A stretch of DNA of 7,766 nucleotides, from NCBI GenBank assembly GCA_018400215.1, contig JAGYNF010000074.1, forward strand, positions 1 through 7,766, written 5' to 3'. This stretch comes from Cyanobium sp. M55B138 (GTDB taxonomy: Bacteria; Cyanobacteriota; Cyanobacteriia; PCC-6307; Cyanobiaceae). Under the pieces are notes generated by a model. The model did not search any database and was not told the DNA's origin. It worked only from the letters and a program-made list of their open reading frames with translations. The translations under genes and the position numbers were made by a program. Shown one piece after another: positions 7,618 through 7,766 of this stretch; positions within the stretch are counted from its first letter, which is position 1; every line of letters begins with the position of its first letter.

Positions 7618-7630
7618 GACTCACGGAGTC
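7618..7630. promoter_or_regulatory. Small inverted repeat in the rpsU leader
   Basis: GACTC and GAGTC are complements around the loop ACG, ending 12 bases before the rpsU ATG as read leftward. In RNA this is a five-pair hairpin just upstream of the start and could affect ribosome loading. No classical Shine-Dalgarno sequence separates it from the start (the bases read CACCCCCGCTAC). The structure is seen; regulation is a guess. Confidence 0.3.
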
Positions 7631-7658
7631 GGCAACCATAGCAAGCGCCCTACCCGCC

Positions 7659-7766
7659 CTAAGCCCCATCCCCAGGCAGCAGCTCCTCCGGGACTTCAGG
7701 CTCAAGCAACTCCGGGCCGTCGGGCAGCACCAGGTCAACGGTTGCAGGTTGGAGAGTGGCAGGCCC
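7659..7766 (-). CDS. C-terminal end of an unidentified protein (partial)
   Basis: One frame is open from the right edge to a TAG at 7661-7659, giving the last 35 residues of a protein. It reads ATVDLVLPDGPELLEPEVPE and ends EELLPGDGA, acidic and rich in Pro, Leu and Glu. I prefer it to the other open frame, which yields a Cys/Ser/Arg-rich, implausible peptide. The gene would lie 53 bases upstream of rpsU on the same strand. Too little is visible to assign a family, and the call rests only on composition. Confidence 0.4.
   Translation of the reverse strand, partial: GPATLQPATVDLVLPDGPELLEPEVPEELLPGDGA

Overview
The window looks like chromosomal DNA of a GC-rich alpha-cyanobacterium of the Cyanobium / Synechococcus (picocyanobacterial) type. 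The evidence is a set of cyanobacteria-specific genes: psbX (photosystem II), ycf66, a high-light-inducible (Hli) chlorophyll-binding protein and a YggT/Ycf19-like membrane protein. These sit beside bacterial housekeeping genes (accC, ABC transporter, HIT protein, comM, rpsU) in an order I recall from marine picocyanobacteria. The genes are tightly packed with high GC at third codon positions. The longest stretch without a gene is about 90 bases. I see no mobile element, CRISPR array, tRNA or rRNA.

Layout. Positions 1-225 (-) hold an internal piece of tyrosyl-tRNA synthetase (tyrS), and 217-579 (+) hold the last 120 codons of biotin carboxylase (accC). The two truncated essential genes meet head to head at a 9-10 base shared stretch, which looks like a chimeric join (amplification or assembly artefact) or, less likely, a real rearrangement. 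From there on the order looks natural. A yggT-like gene (582-902, -) converges on accC and diverges from a rightward cluster: psbX (994-1116), ycf66 (1175-2062) and two translationally coupled small lipoproteins (2085-2633 and 2630-3112). That cluster converges on a leftward operon-like group read HIT protein (5741-5394), BacA/ABCD-type ABC transporter (5354-3366), then Hli (3388-3116). The two clusters end inside a perfect 10-bp-stem palindrome that holds both stop codons. A divergent comM/yifB ATPase gene (5810-7363, +) then converges on rpsU (7605-7435, -). The end of an unidentified leftward gene closes the window.

How they fit together. Photosynthesis-related membrane proteins (PsbX, Ycf66, Hli, YggT) lie in neighbouring transcription units, so this is a thylakoid-membrane neighbourhood. 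It is interleaved with an ABC exporter/importer of unknown substrate and a pair of lipoproteins with TolB-like repeats. The least explained element is the lipoprotein pair: each appears to encode three beta-propeller blades after a lipobox Cys at residue 19, and the genes overlap by 4 bases. One hypothesis is that the two halves assemble into one six-bladed lipid-anchored propeller.
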